A stretch of DNA of 64,000 bases from Bombus terrestris (GCF_910591885.1 NW_025963557.1:744001-808000); one strand, 5' to 3'. Shown: positions 1 to 14,716, numbered from the stretch's first letter. Translations and numbers: made by a program. The notes: generated from the sequence alone by a model not told the origin.

Positions 1-1071
1 AGTATTACGTTATAACGTATGACGTTATGTATTATTACGATATATCGTAATACGTTATGCAGTATTAGGTTATAACGTATGACGTTATGGAGTATTACGT
101 TATAACGTATGACGTCATGTGGTATTACGTTATTACGAATAACGTTATATTGTGTTACTTTATAACGTATGGCGTTATGGAGTGTTACGTTATAACGTAT
201 GACGTCGTGTAGTATTACGTTATAACGTATGACGTTATGTATTATTACGATATAACGTAATACGTTATGCAGTATTAGGTTATAACGTATGACGTCATGT
301 AGTTTTACGTTTTAACGTATAACGTTACGCAGTATTACGTTATAACGTATGATGTTATGGAGTATTGCGTTATAACGTATGACGTCATGTGGTATTACTT
401 TACTACGAATAACGTTATATTGTGTTACTTTATAACGTATGGCGTTATGTAGTGTTACGTTATAACGTATGACGTCGTGTAGTATTACGTTATAACGTAT
501 GACGTTATGTATTATTACGATATATCGTAATACGTTATGCAGTATTAGGTTATAACGTATGACGTTATGGAGTATTACGTTATAACGTATGACGTCATGT
601 GGTATTACGTTATTACGAATAACGTTATATTGTGTTACTTTATAACGTATGGCGTTATGGAGTGTTACGTTATAACGTATGACGTCGTGTAGTATTACGT
701 TATAACGTATGACGTTATGTATTATTACGATATAACGTAATACGTTATGCAGTATTAGGTTATAACGTATGACGTCATGTAGTTTTGCGTTTTAACGTAT
801 AACGTTACGCAGTATTACGTTATAACGTATGATGTTATGGAGTATTGCGTTATAACGTATGACGTCATGTGGTATTACTTTACTACGAATAACGTTATAT
901 TGTGTTACTTTATAACGTATGACGTTATGTAGTGTTACGTTATAACGTATGACGTCGTGTAGTATTACGTTATACCGTATGACGTTATGTATTATTACGA
1001 TATAACGTAATACGTTATGCAGTATTAGGTTATAACGTATGACGTTATGGAGTATTACGTTATAACGTATG
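1..1071 (+). repeat. 480-bp higher-order array, locus 1
   Basis: Sixteen monomers form a 480-bp unit. Positions 1-480 repeat at 481-960 with only two differences that I saw (near 307/787 and 452/932), and a partial third copy runs to about 1071, where GGCGTTATGT replaces the expected GACGTCATGT. The array is cut by the window start. The same unit recurs at three other loci, always next to A-block sequence. Confidence 0.88.
91..120 (+). repeat. Representative canonical monomer
   Basis: This copy shows the consensus features. TACGTTATAACGTA (96-109) is a perfect 14-bp palindrome and ATGACGTCAT (109-118) is a perfect 10-bp palindrome; they share the A at 109 and their centres are 11 bp apart. 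ACGT occurs three times, at 97, 105 and 112. Ten of thirty bases are G or C and six of those ten lie in CpG. TGACGTCA matches the full cAMP-response-element type bZIP site, but binding is not shown by sequence alone. Confidence 0.9.
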
Positions 1072-1620
1072 GCGTTATGTAGTATTACTATATAACGTAT
1101 GACGTCATGTGGTATTACGTTATTGCTAATAACGGTATATTGTGCTACTTTATGACGTATGACGCCCTGTAGTATTACGTCATAACGTATGACGGTATGA
1201 AATATTACGTTATTCCGTATAACGTTATATAATCTTACTTTATGAAGTATGACGTTATGTTGTATTACGTTATAACGTATGCCGTCATGTAGTATTAGGA
1301 TATAACTTATTACGTTATGTAGTATTACGTTATTACGAATAACATTATATAGTGATACTTTATAACGTATGACCTTATGTTGTGTTACGTTATAACATAT
1401 GACGTCATGTAGTATTACGTTATTACGAATATCGTTACATTGTGTTACGTTATAACGTATGACGGTTTGTAATATTACGTTATTCCGTATAACGTTATAT
1501 AGTGTTACTTTATGAAGTATGACGTTATGTTGTATTACGTTATAACGTATGACGTTATGGGGCATTTCGTTATAACGTATGACGTCATGTGGTATTACGC
1601 TATTACGAATAACGTTGTAT

Positions 1621-1664
1621 TGTGTTACTTTATGTAGTATGACTTATGTAGTATGACGTGATGT
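1621..1664 (+). repeat. 44-bp long monomer, class a
   Basis: Three half-monomers of 15, 14 and 15 bp. Class a reads GTAGTATGACGTGATGT at its right end. It is followed two monomers later by GAATGACGTTG and then a monomer with ATTTAGTCG. The next element is 374 bp away. Confidence 0.9.
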
Positions 1665-1994
1665 AGTATTACTTTATAATGTATGACGTTATGTAGCATT
1701 ACGGTATTACGAATGACGTTGTATTGTGTTACTTTATAACGTATTTAGTCGTGTAGTATTACGTTATAACGTATGACGTTATGTATTATTACGATATAAC
1801 GTAATACGTTATGCAGTATTGGGTTATAACGAATGACGTCATGTTGTATTACGTTATAACGTGTGCCGTCATGTAGTATTACGTTATAACGTATGACGTT
1901 ACGCAGTATTACGTTATAACGTATGACGTTATGGGGCATTACGTTATAACGTATGACGTAATGTGGTATTGCGTTATAACGAATAACGTTATAT

Positions 1995-2038
1995 TGTGTT
2001 ACTTTATGTAGTATGACTTATGTAGTACGACGTGATGT
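1995..2038 (+). repeat. 44-bp long monomer, class b
   Basis: Class b differs from class a by GTAGTACGACG in the last half. Downstream sequence has GAGTAACGTTG and TTGAGTTAC. Confidence 0.9.
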
Positions 2039-2548
2039 AGTATTACTTTATAATGTATGACGTTATGTAGCATTACGGTATTACGAGTAACGTTGTATTG
2101 AGTTACTTTATAACGTATGACGTCATGTAGTATTACGATATAACGTATGACGTTATGTATTATTACGATATAGCGTACAACGTTATATAGAATTACGATA
2201 TAACGCACAACGTTATGTCGTATTACGTTATAACGTATGAGGTCATGTGGTATTACGTTATTACGAATATCGTAATATTGTGTTACTGTATAACGTATGA
2301 CGTCATGTAGTATTACGTTATTACGAATATCGTAATATTGTGTTACTTTATGACGTATGACGTCATGTAGTATTACGTCATAACGTATGACGGTGTGAAA
2401 TATTATGTTATTCCGTATAACGTTATATAGTGTTACCTTATGAAGTATGACGTTATGTTGTATTACGTTATAACGTATGATGTTATGGAGTATTACGTTA
2501 TAACGTATGACGTCATGTGGTATTGCTTTATTACGAATAACGTTATAT

Positions 2549-2592
2549 TCTGTTACTTCATGTAGTATGACTTATGTAGTATGACGTGATGT
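2549..2592 (+). repeat. 44-bp long monomer, class c
   Basis: Class c begins TCTGTTACTTCATG. The second monomer after it (2623-2651) is 29 bp because of a one-base deletion, AGCATTAGGTATTAC. Confidence 0.9.
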
Positions 2593-3881
2593 AGTATTAC
2601 TTTATAATGTATGACGTTATGTAGCATTAGGTATTACGAGTAATGTTGTATTGTGTTACTTTATAACGTATGACGTTATGTAGTGTTACGTTATAACGTA
2701 TGACGTCGTGTAGTATTACGTTATAACTTATGACGTTATGTATTATTACGATATAACGTATGACGTCATGTAGTATTACGCTATAACGTATGCCGTCATG
2801 TAGTATTACGTTATAACATATGACGTCATGTACTATAACGATATAACGCACAACGTTATATAGAATAACGATATAACGCACAACGTTATGTCGTATTACG
2901 TTATAACGTATCATGTCATGCAGTATTACGTTATAACGTATGACGTTACGCAGTATTACGTTATAACGTATGATGTTATGGAGTATTACGTTATAACGTA
3001 TGACGTCATGTGGTATTACTTTACTACGAATAACGTTATATTGTGTTACTTTATAACGTATGGCGTTATGTAGTGTTACGTTATAACGTATGACGTCGTG
3101 TAGTATTACGTTATAACGTATGACGTTATGTATTATTACGATATAACGTAATACGTTATGCAGTATTAGGTTATAACGTATGACGTTATGGAGTATTACG
3201 TTATAACGTATGACGTCATGTGGTATTACGTTATTACGAATAACGTTATATTGTGTTACTTTATAACGTATGGCGTTATGGAGTGTTACGTTATAACGTA
3301 TGACGTCGTGTAGTATTACGTTATAACGAATGGCGTTATGTAGTATTACTATATAACGTGTGACGTCATGTGGTATTACGTTATTGCTAATAACGGTATA
3401 TTGTGCTACTTTATGACGTATGACGCCATGTAGTATTACGTCATAACGTATGACGGTATGAAATATTACGTTATTCCGTATAACGTTATATAATCTTACT
3501 TTATGATGTATGACCTTATGTTGTATTACGTTATAACGTATGCCGTCATGTAGTATTAGGATATAACTTATTACGTTATGTAGTATTACGTTATTACGAA
3601 TAACATTATATAGTGATACTTTATAACGTATGACCTTATGTTGTGTTACGTTATAACATATGACGTCATGTAGTATTACGTTATTACGAATATCGTTACA
3701 TTGTGTTACGTTATAACGTATGACGGTTTGTAATATTACGTTATTCCGTATAACGTTATATAGTGTTACTTTATCAAGTATGACGTTATGTTGTATTACG
3801 TTATAACGTATGACGTTATGGGGCATTTCGTTATAACGTATGACGTCATGTGGTATTACGCTATTACGAATAACGTTATAT

Positions 3882-3925
3882 TGTGTTACTTTATGTAGTA
3901 TGACTTATGTAGTATGACGTGATGT
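3882..3925 (+). repeat. 44-bp long monomer, class a
   Basis: Second-module counterpart of the element at 1621, preceded by AACGTTATAT instead of AACGTTGTAT. Confidence 0.9.
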
Positions 3926-4255
3926 AGTATTACTTTATAATGTATGACGTTATGTAGCATTACGGTATTACGAATGACGTTGTATTGTGTTACTTTATAA
4001 CGTATTTAGTCGTGTAGTATTACGTTATAACGTATGACGTTATGTATTATTACGATATAACGTAATACGTTATGCAGTATTGGGTTATAACGAATGACGT
4101 CATGTTGTATTACGTTATAACGTGTGCCGTCAGGTAGTATTACGTTATAACGTATGACGTTACGCAGTATTACGTTATAACGTATGACGTTATGGGGCAT
4201 TACGTTATAACGTATGACGTCATGTGGTATTGCGTTATTACGAATAACGTTATAT

Positions 4256-4299
4256 TGTGTTACTTTATGTAGTATGACTTATGTAGTACGACGTGATGT
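4256..4299 (+). repeat. 44-bp long monomer, class b
   Basis: Second-module counterpart of the element at 1995. A nearby downstream monomer has a private GTTGTGTTGAG. Confidence 0.9.
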
Positions 4300-4809
4300 A
4301 GTATTACTTTATAATGTATGACGTTATGTAGCATTACGGTATTACGAGTAACGTTGTGTTGAGTTACTTTATAACGTATGACGTCATGTAGTATTACGAT
4401 ATAACGTATGACGTTATGTATTATTACGATATAGCGTACAACGTTATATAGAATTACGATATAACGCACAACGTTATGTCGTATTACGTTATAACGTATG
4501 AGGTCATGTGGTATTACGTTATTACGAATATCGTAATATTGTGTTACTGTATAACGTATGACGTCATGTAGTATTACGTTATTACGAATATCGTAATATT
4601 GTGTTACTTTATGACGTATGACGTCATGTAGTATTACGTCATAACGTATGACGGTGTGAAATATTATGTTATTCCGTATAACGTTATATAGTGTTACCTT
4701 ATGAAGTATAACGTTATGTTGTATTACGTTATAACGTATGATGTTATGGAGTATTACGTTATAACGTATGACGTCATGTGGTATTGCTTTATTACGAATA
4801 ACGTTATAT

Positions 4810-4853
4810 TCTGTTACTTCATGTAGTATGACTTATGTAGTATGACGTGATGT
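4810..4853 (+). repeat. 44-bp long monomer, class c
   Basis: Class c followed by TGTATTAC instead of AGTATTAC. The 29-bp monomer follows at 4884. Confidence 0.9.
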
Positions 4854-5332
4854 TGTATTACTTTATAATGTATGACGTTATGTAGCATTAGGTATTACGA
4901 GTAATGTTGTATTGTGTTACTTTATAACGTATGACGTTATGTAGTGTTACGTTATAACGTATGACGTTATGTATTATTACGATATAACGTATGACGCCAT
5001 GCAGTATTAGGTTATAACGTATGACGTCGTGTAGTATTACTTTATGACGTATGAGGGCATGTAGTATTACGTTATAACTTATGACGGTATGAAATATTAC
5101 GTTATTCCGTATAACGTTATATTGTGTTACCTTATGAAGTGTGACCTTATGTTGTATTACGTTATAACGTATGCCGTCATGTAGTATTAGGATATAACTT
5201 ATTACGTTATGTAGTATTACGTTATTACGAATAACGTTACATAGTGATACTTTATAACGTATGACCTTATCTTGGGTTACGTTATAACGTATGACGTCAT
5301 GTGGTATTACGTTATTACGAATAACGTTATAT

Positions 5333-5376
5333 TGTGTTACTTTATGTAGTATGACTTATGCAGTATGACGTGACGT
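5333..5376 (+). repeat. 44-bp long monomer, class d
   Basis: Class d reads ATGCAGTATGACGTGACGT at its right end. It opens the B block. Confidence 0.9.
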
Positions 5377-8046
5377 AGTATTACTTTATAATGTATGACG
5401 TTATGTAGCATTACGGTATTACGAATGACGTTGTATTGTGTTACTTTATAACGTATGGCGTTATTTAGTGTTACGTTATAACGTATGACGTCGTGTAGTA
5501 TTACGTTATAACGTATGACGTTATGTATTATTACGATATAACGTAATACGTTATGCAGTATTGGGTTATAACGTATGACGTCATGTAGTATTACTTTATG
5601 ACGTAAGACGTTATGTATTATTACGATATAACGTATGACGTTATGTATTATTACGATATAACGTATGACGCCATGCAGTATTAGGTTATAACGTATGACG
5701 TCATGTAGTATTACTTTATGACGTATGACGTCATGTAGTATTACGTTATAACGTATGCCGGTATGAAACATTACGTTATTCCGTATAACGTTATATTGTG
5801 TTACCTTATGAAGTGTGACCTTATGTTGTATTACGTTATAACGTATGCCGTCATGTAGTATTAGGATATAACTTATTACGTTATGTAGTATTACGTTATT
5901 ACGAATAACGTTATATAGTGATACTTTATATCGTATGACCTTATCTTGTGTTACGTTATAACGTATGACGTCATGTAGTATTATTTTATGACGTATGACG
6001 TCATGTAGTATTACTTTATGACGTAAGACGTTATGTATTATTACGATATAACGTATGACGTTATGTATTATTACGATATAACGTATGACGCCATGCAGTA
6101 TTAGGTTATAACGTATGACGTCATGTAATATTACGTTATAACGTATGGCGTTATGTAGAATTACGATATAACGTATGACGTCATGTGGTATTACGTTATT
6201 GCTAACAACGGTATATTGTGCTACTTTATGACGTATGACGTCATGTAGTATTACGTCATAACGTATGACGGTATGAAATATTACGTTATTCCGTATAACT
6301 TTATATAGTCTTACTTTATGAAGTATGACGTTATGTTGTATTACGTTATAACGTATGCCGTCATGTAGTATTAGGATATAACTTATTACGTTATGTAGTA
6401 TTACGTTATTACGAATAACATTATATAGTGATACTTTATAACGTATGACCTTATGTTGTGTTACGTTATAACATATGACGTCATGTAGTATTACGTTATT
6501 ACGAATATCGATACATTGTGTTACTTTATAACGTATGACGTCATGTGGTATTACTTTACTACGAATAACGTTATATTGTGTTACTTTATAACGTATGACG
6601 TTATGTAGTGTTACGTTATAACGTATGACGTCGTGTAGTATTACGTTATAACGTATTACGTTATGTATTATTACGATATAACGTAATACGTTATATAGTG
6701 ATACTTTATAACGTATGACCTTATGTTGTGTTACGTTATAACGTATGACGTCATGTAGTATTACGATATAACGTACTACGTTATATAGAATTACGATATA
6801 ACGCACAACGTTATGTCGTATTACGTTATAACGTATCATGTCATGTAGTTTTTCGTTATAACGTATGACGTTACGCAGTATTACGATATAACGTATGATG
6901 TTATGGAGTATTACGTTATAACGTATGACGTTATGTATTATTACGATATAGCGTACTACGCTATATAGAATTACGATATAACGCACAACGTTATGTCGTA
7001 TTACGTTATAACGTATGAGGTCATGTTGTATTACGTTATCACGAATATCGTAATATTGTGTTACTTTATGACGTATGACGTCATGTAGTATTACTTTATG
7101 ACGTATGACGTCATGTAGTATTACGTTATTACGAATATCGTAATATTGTGTTACATTATAACGTATGACGTCGTGTAGTATTACGTTATAACGTATGACG
7201 TTACGCAGTATTACGTTATAACGTATGATGTTATGTAGTATTACGTTATAAAGTATGACGTTATGGAGTATTACGTTATAACGTATGAGGTCATGTGATA
7301 TTACGTTATCACGAATATCGTAATATTGTGTTACTTTATGACGTATGACGTCATGTAGTATTACGTTATAAAATATAACGTCATGTAGTATTACGATATA
7401 ACGTACAACGTTGCATGGAATTACGATATAACGCACAACGTTATGTCGTATTACGTTATAACGTATCATGTCATGTAGTATTACGTTATAACGTATGACG
7501 TCATGTGGTATTACGTTATTGCTAATAACGGTATATTGTGCTACTTTATGACGTATGCCGTCATGTAGTATTAGGATATATCTTATTACGTTATGTAGTA
7601 TTACGTTATTACGAATAACATTATATAGTGATACTTTATAACGTATGACCTTATGTTGTGTTACGTTATAACATATGACGTCATGTAGTATTACGTTATT
7701 ACGAATATCGTTACAATGTGTTACTTTATTACGTATGACGTCATGTAGTCTTACGTTATAACGTATGGCGATATGTAGTATTACGATATAACGTATCACG
7801 CCATGTGGTATTACGTTATTGCGAATAAAGTTTTATTGTGTTACTTTATGACGTATGACGTCATGTAGTATTACGTTATAACGTATGACGGTATGTAATA
7901 TTACGTTATCCCGTATAACGTTATATAGTGTTACTTTATGAAGTATGACGTTATGTTGTATTACGTTATAACGTTTGACGTTATGGGGCATTTCGTTATA
8001 ACGTATGACGTCATGTGGCATTACGTTATTACGAATAACGTTATAT
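5333..8046 (+). repeat. B block, copy 1
   Basis: A 2,714-bp block bounded by 44-bp elements. It contains a duplicated 150-bp run (5581-5730 and 6001-6150) marked by the variant GACGTAAGACG. It is longer than the two later B blocks by 60 bp net, and its 3' part (from about 7380) reads like the E block at 13.1-13.5 kb, so its right end may have been exchanged with an E-block copy. Confidence 0.78.
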
Positions 8047-8090
8047 TGTGTTACTTTATGTAGTATGACTTATGTAGTATGACGTGATGT
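8047..8090 (+). repeat. 44-bp long monomer, class e
   Basis: Same body as class a but followed by ATTATTACTTTATAATG, marking the C block. The 29-bp monomer (ACTTTGCG) follows at 8301. Confidence 0.9.
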
Positions 8091-8779
8091 ATTATTACTT
8101 TATAATGTATGACCTTATGTAGCATTACGGTATTACGAATGACGTTGTATTGTGTTACTTTATAACGTATGACGTTATTTAGTGTTACGTTATAATGTAT
8201 GACGTCGTGTAGTATTACGTTATAACGTATGACGTTATGTATTATTACGATATAACGTAATACGTTATGCAGTATTGGGTTATAACGTATGACGTCATGT
8301 ACTTTGCGTTATAACGTATGACGTTACGCAGTATTACGTTATAACGTATGATGTTATGGAGTATTACGTTATAACGTATGACGTTATGTATTATTAAGAA
8401 ATAGCGTACAACGTTATATAGAATTACGATATAACGCACAACGTTATGTCGTATTACGTTATAACGTATGAGGTCATGTGGTATTACGTTATTACGAATA
8501 TCGTAATATTGTGTTACTTCATGAGGTATGACTTCATGTAGTATTACTTTATGACGTATGACATCATGTAGTATTACTTTATGACGTATGACGTTATGTA
8601 TTATTACGATATAACGTATGACGTTATGCAGTATTAGGTTATAACGTATGACGTCATGCAGTTTTGCGTTATAACGTATGACGTTATGGAGTATTACGTT
8701 ATAACGTATGACCTTATGTTGTGTTATGTTATAACGTATGACGTCATGTGGTATTACGTTATTACGAATAACGTTATAT

Positions 8780-8823
8780 TGTGTTACTTTATGTAGTATG
8801 ACTTATGCAGTATGACGTGACGT
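8780..8823 (+). repeat. 44-bp long monomer, class d
   Basis: Opens the first D block; 733 bp after the class-e element, which is 24 monomers plus 13. Confidence 0.9.
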
Positions 8824-11800
8824 AGTATTACTTTATAATGTATGACGTTATGTAGCATTACGGTATTACGAATAACATTGTATTGTGTTACTTTATAACG
8901 TATGGCGTTATTTAGTGTTACGTTATAACGTATGACGTCGTGTAGTATTACGTTATAACGTATGACGTTATGTATTATTACGATATAACGTAATACGTTA
9001 TGCAGTATTGGGTTATAACGTATGACGTCATGTAGTTTTGCGTTATAACGTATGACGTTACGCAGTATTACGTTATAACGTATGATGTTATGAAGTATTA
9101 CGTTATAACGTATGACGTTATGTATTATTACGATATAGCGTACAACGTTATATAGATTTACGATATAACGCATAACGTTATGTCGTATTACGTTATAATG
9201 TATGAGGTCATGTGGTATTACGTTATTACGAATATCGTAATGTTGTGTTACTTTATGAGGTATGACGTCATGTAGTATTACTTTATGACGTATGACGTCA
9301 TGTAGTATTACGTTATAACGTATGACGTCGTGTAGTATTACGTTATAACGTATGACGTCATGTAATATTACGTTATAACGTATGGCGTTATGTAGAATTA
9401 CGATATAACGTATGACGTCATGTGGTATTACGTTATTGCTAATAACGGTATATTGTGTTACTTTATGACGTATGACGTCATGTAGTATTACGTTATAACA
9501 TATGACGTCATGTAGTATTACGATATAACGTACAACGTTGCATAGAATTACGATATAACGCACAACGTTATGTCGTATTAGGTTATAACGTATCATGTCA
9601 TGTAGTATTACGTTATAACGTATGACGTTATGGAGTATTACGATATAACGTAATACGTTATGCAGTATTGGGTTATAACGTATGACGTCATGTAGTATTT
9701 CTTTATGACGTATGACGTTATGTATTATTACGATATAACGTATGACGTTATGTATTATTACGATATAACGTATGACGTTATGCAGTATTAGGTTATAACG
9801 TATGACGTCATGCAGTTTTGCGTTATAACGTATGACGTCATGTAGTATTACTTTATGACGTATGACGTTATGTATTATTACGATATAACGTATGACGTTA
9901 TGTATTATTACGATATAACGTATGACGCCATGCAGTATTAGGTTATAACGTATGACGTCATGTAGTATTACGTTATAATGTATGGCGATATGTAGTATTA
10001 CGATATAACGTATGACGTCATGTGGTATTACGTTATTACGAATAACGTTATATTGTGTTACTTTATATCGTATGACGTCATGTAGTATTACGTTATAACG
10101 TATGGCGCTATGTAGTATTACGATATAACGTATGACGTCATGTGGTATTACGTTATTACGAATAACGTTATATTGTGTTACTTTATATCGTATGACGTCA
10201 TGTAGTATTACGATATAACGTATGACGCTATGTATTATAACGATATAACGTACAACGTTATATAGAATTACGATATAACGCACAACGTTATGTCGTATTA
10301 CGTTATAACGTATCATGTCATGTAGTATTACGTTATTACGAATAACGTTATATTGTGTTACTTTATATCGTATGACGTCATGTAGCATTACTTTATAACG
10401 TATGACGTCATGTAGCATTACGTTATAACGTATGGCGTTATGTAGTATTACTATATAACGTATGACGTCATGTGGTATTGCGTTATTGCTAATAACGGTA
10501 TATTGTGCTACTTTATGACGTATGACGTCATGTAGTATTTCGTCATAACGTATGACGGTATGAAATATTACGTTATTCCGTATAACGTTATATAGTGTTA
10601 CTTTATGAAGTATGACGTTATGTTGTATTACGTTATAACGTATGCCGTCATGTAGTATTAGGATATAACTTATTACGTTATGTAGTATTACGTTATTACG
10701 AATAACATTATATAGTGATACTTTATAACGTATGACCTTATGTTGTGTTACGTTATAACATATGACGTCATGTAGTATTACGATATAACGTACAACGTTG
10801 CATAGAATTACGATATAACGCACAACGTTATGTCGTATTAGGTTATAACGTATCATGTCATGTAGTATTACGTTATAACGTATGACGTTATGGAGTATTA
10901 CGATATAACGTAATACGTTATGCAGTATTGGGTTATAACGTATGACGTCATGTAGTATTACTTTATGACGTATGACGTTATGTATTATTACGATATAACG
11001 TATGACGTTATGTATTATTACGATATAACGTATGACGTTATGCAGTATTAGGTTATAACGTATGACGTCATGCAGTTTTGCGTTATAACGTATGACGTCA
11101 TGTAGTATTACTTTATGACGTATGACGTCATGTAGTATTACTTTATGACGTATGACGTTATGTATTATTACGATATAACGTATGACGTTATGTATTATTA
11201 CGATATAACGTATGACGCCATGCAGTATTAGGTTATAACGTATGACGTCATGTGGTATTACGTTATTACGAATAACGTTATATTGTGTTACTTTATATCG
11301 TATGACGTCATGTAGTATTACGTTATAACGTATGGCGTTATGTAGTATTACGATATAACGTATGACGTCATGTGGTATTACGTTATTGCGAATAACGTTA
11401 AATTGTGCTACTTTATAACGTATGACGTTATGTAGTGTTACGTTCTAACGTATGACGTCATGTAGTATTACGATATAACGTATGACGCTATGTATTATAA
11501 CGATATAACGTACAACGTTATATAGAATTACGATATAACGCACAACGTTATGTCGTATTACGTTATAACGTATCATGTCATGTAGTATTACGTTATTACG
11601 AATAACGTTATATTGTGTTACTTTATATCGTATGACGTCATGTAGTATTACTTTATGACGTATGACGTTATGTATTATTACGATATAACGTATGACGTTA
11701 TGTATTATTACGATATAACGTATGACGTTATGCAGTATTAGGTTATAACGTATGACGTCATGCAGTTTTGCGTTATAACGTATGACGTCATGTAGTATTA

Positions 11801-13773
11801 CTTTATGACGTATGACGTCATGTAGTATTACTTTATGACGTATGACGTTATGTATTATTACGATATAACGTATGACGTTATGTATTATTACGATATAACG
11901 TATGACGCCATGCAGTATTAGGTTATAACGTATGACGTCATGTGGTATTACGTTATTACGAATAACGTTATATTGTGTTACTTTATATCGTATGACGTCA
12001 TGTAGTATTACGTTATAACGTATGGCGTTATGTAGTATTACGATATAACGTATGACGTCATGTGGTATTACGTTATTACGAATAACGTTATATTGTGTTA
12101 CTTTATATCGTATGACGTCATCTAGTATTACGTTATAACGTATGACGACGTGTAGTATTACGTTATAACGTATGACGTTATGTATTATTACGATATAACG
12201 TAATACGTTATGCAGTATTAGGTTATATCGTATGACGTTATGGAGTATTGCGTTATAACGTATGACGTCATGTGGTATTACGTTATTACGAATAACGTTA
12301 TATTGTGTTACTTTATAACGTATGGCGTTATGTAGTGTTACGTTATAACGTATGACGTCGTGTAGTATTACGTTATAACGTATGACGTTATGTATTATTA
12401 CGATATAACGTAATACGTTATATAGTGATACTTTATAACGTATGACCTTATGTTGTGTTACGTTATAACGTATGACGTCATGTAGTATTACGATATAACG
12501 TACTACGTTATATAGAATTACAATATAACGCACAACGTTATGTCGTATTACCTTATAACGTATCATGTCATGTAGTTTTTCGTTATAACGTATGACGTTA
12601 CGCAGTATTACGATATAACGTATGATGTTATGGAGTATTACGTTATAACGTATGACGTTATGTATTATTACGATATAGCGTACTACGCTATATAGAATTA
12701 CGATATAACGCACAACGTTATGTCGTATTACGTTATAACGTATGAGGTCATGTTGTATTACGTTATCACGAATATCGTAATATTGTGTTACTTTATGACG
12801 TATGACGTCATGTAGTATTACTTTATGACGTATGACGTCATGTAGTATTACGTTATTACGAATATCGTAATATTGTGTTACATTATAACGTATGACGTCG
12901 TGTAGTATTACGTTATAACGTATGACGTTACGCAGTATTACGTTATAACGTATGATGTTATGTAGTATTACGTTATAAAGTATGACGTTATGGAGTATTA
13001 CGTTATAACGTATGAGGTCATGTGATATTACGTTATCACGAATATCGTAATATTGTGTTACTTTATGACGTATGACGTCATGTAGTATTACGTTATAAAA
13101 TATAACGTCATGTAGTATTACTATATAACGTACAACGTTGCATGGAATTACGATATAACGCACAACGTTATGTCGTATTACGTTATAACGTATCATGTCA
13201 TGTAGTATTACGTTATAACGTATGACGTCATGTGGTATTACGTTATTGCTAATAACGGTATATTGTGCTACTTTATGACGTATGCCGTCATGTAGTATTA
13301 GGATATATCTTATTACGTTATGTAGTATTACGTTATTACGAATAACATTATATAGTGATACTTTATAACGTATGACCTTATGTTGTGTTACGTTATAACA
13401 TATGACGTCATGTAGTATTACGTTATTACGAATATCGTTACAATGTGTTACTTTATTACGTATGACGTCATGTAGTCTTACGTTATAACGTATGGCGATA
13501 TGTAGTATTACGATATAACGTATCACGTCATGTGGTATTACGTTATTGCGAATAAAGTTTTATTGTGTTACTTTATGACGTATGACGTCATGTAGTATTA
13601 CGTTACAACGTATGACGGTATGTAATATTACGTTATTCCGTATAACGTTATATAGTGTTACTTTATGAAGTATGACGTTATGTTGTATTACGTTATAACG
13701 TTTGACGTTATGGGGCATTTCGTTATAACGTATGACGTCATGTGGCATTACGTTATTACGAATAACGTTATAT

Positions 13774-13817
13774 TGTGTTACTTTATGTAGTATGACTTAT
13801 GTAGTATGACGTGATGT
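13774..13817 (+). repeat. 44-bp long monomer, class e
   Basis: Opens the second C block, 4,994 bp (166 monomers plus 14) after the previous element. Confidence 0.9.
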
Positions 13818-14716
13818 ATTATTACTTTATAATGTATGACCTTATGTAGCATTACGGTATTACGAATGACGTTGTATTGTGTTACTTTATAACGTATGAC
13901 GTTATTTAGTGTTACGTTATAATGTATGACGTCGTGTAGTATTACGTTATAACGTATGACGTTATGTATTATTACGATATAACGTAATACGTTATGCAGT
14001 ATTGGGTTATAACGTATGACGTCATGTACTTTGCGTTATAACGTATGACGTTACGCAGTATTACGTTATAACGTATGATGTTATGGAGTATTACGTTATA
14101 ACGTATGACGTTATGTATTATTAAGAAATAGCGTACAACGTTATATAGAATTACGATATAACGCACAACGTTATGTCGTATTACGTTATAACGTATGAGG
14201 TCATGTGGTATTACGTTATTACGAATATCGTAATATTGTGTTACTTCATGAGGTATGACTTCATGTAGTATTACTTTATGACGTATGACGTCATGTAGTA
14301 TTACTTTATGACGTATGACGTTATGTATTATTACGATATAACGTATGACGTTATGCAGTATTAGGTTATAACGTATGACGTCATGCAGTTTTGCGTTATA
14401 ACGTATGACGTTATGGAGTATTACGTTATAACGTATGGCGTTATGTAGTATTACGATATAACGTATGACGTCATGTGGTATTACGTTATAGCTAATAACG
14501 GTATATTGTGTTACTTTATGACGTATGACGTCATGTAGTATTACTTTATGACGTATGACGTGATGTAGCATTAGGATATAACTTATTACGTTATGTAGTA
14601 TTACGTTATTACGAATAACGTTACATAGTGATACTTTATAACGTATGACCTTATGTTGTGTTATGTTATAACGTATGACGTCATGTGGTATTACGTTATT
14701 ACGAATAACGTTATAT

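Larger units (their letters stand above)
1621..5332 (+). repeat. A block: 2.26-kb module, two tandem copies
   Basis: The 44-bp elements at 1621, 1995 and 2549 recur in the same order at 3882, 4256 and 4810, each exactly 2,261 bp further on, so the A block is an internal tandem duplication. Within each copy the spacing is 374 then 554 bp. The last part (4854-5332) leads into the B block and is missing from the second super-repeat. Confidence 0.83.
8047..13773 (+). repeat. C-D-E module, first super-repeat
   Basis: 5,727 bp from one class-e element to the next. The C part (8047-8779) carries the one-base-shorter monomer at 8301 and a monomer reading ATTAAGAAATAGCG that has lost its first ACGT core. 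The D part starts with the class-d element at 8780; the E part runs from about 11.4 kb to 13.77 kb. The module is followed directly by a second C-D. Confidence 0.8.

Noticed and set aside
2888..3073. Plus-strand 61-codon open frames (also 33057-33242 and 55542-55727)
   Set aside because: They are the same block in three super-repeats, where variants such as TGTGG and TGCAG happen to remove the usual in-frame TAG of the monomer.
5337..7799. Long minus-strand open frames (820, 690, 693, 1,912 codons and many shorter) as protein genes
   Set aside because: Period of 30 bp keeps one frame open; frames start and stop at 44-bp elements or chance variants, and the same peptide pattern recurs throughout the satellite. 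No domains or gene context.
8391..8420. Monomer with AAGAAATAGCG as a separate inserted element
   Set aside because: It has normal length and register and recurs in every C block; it is a substituted monomer.
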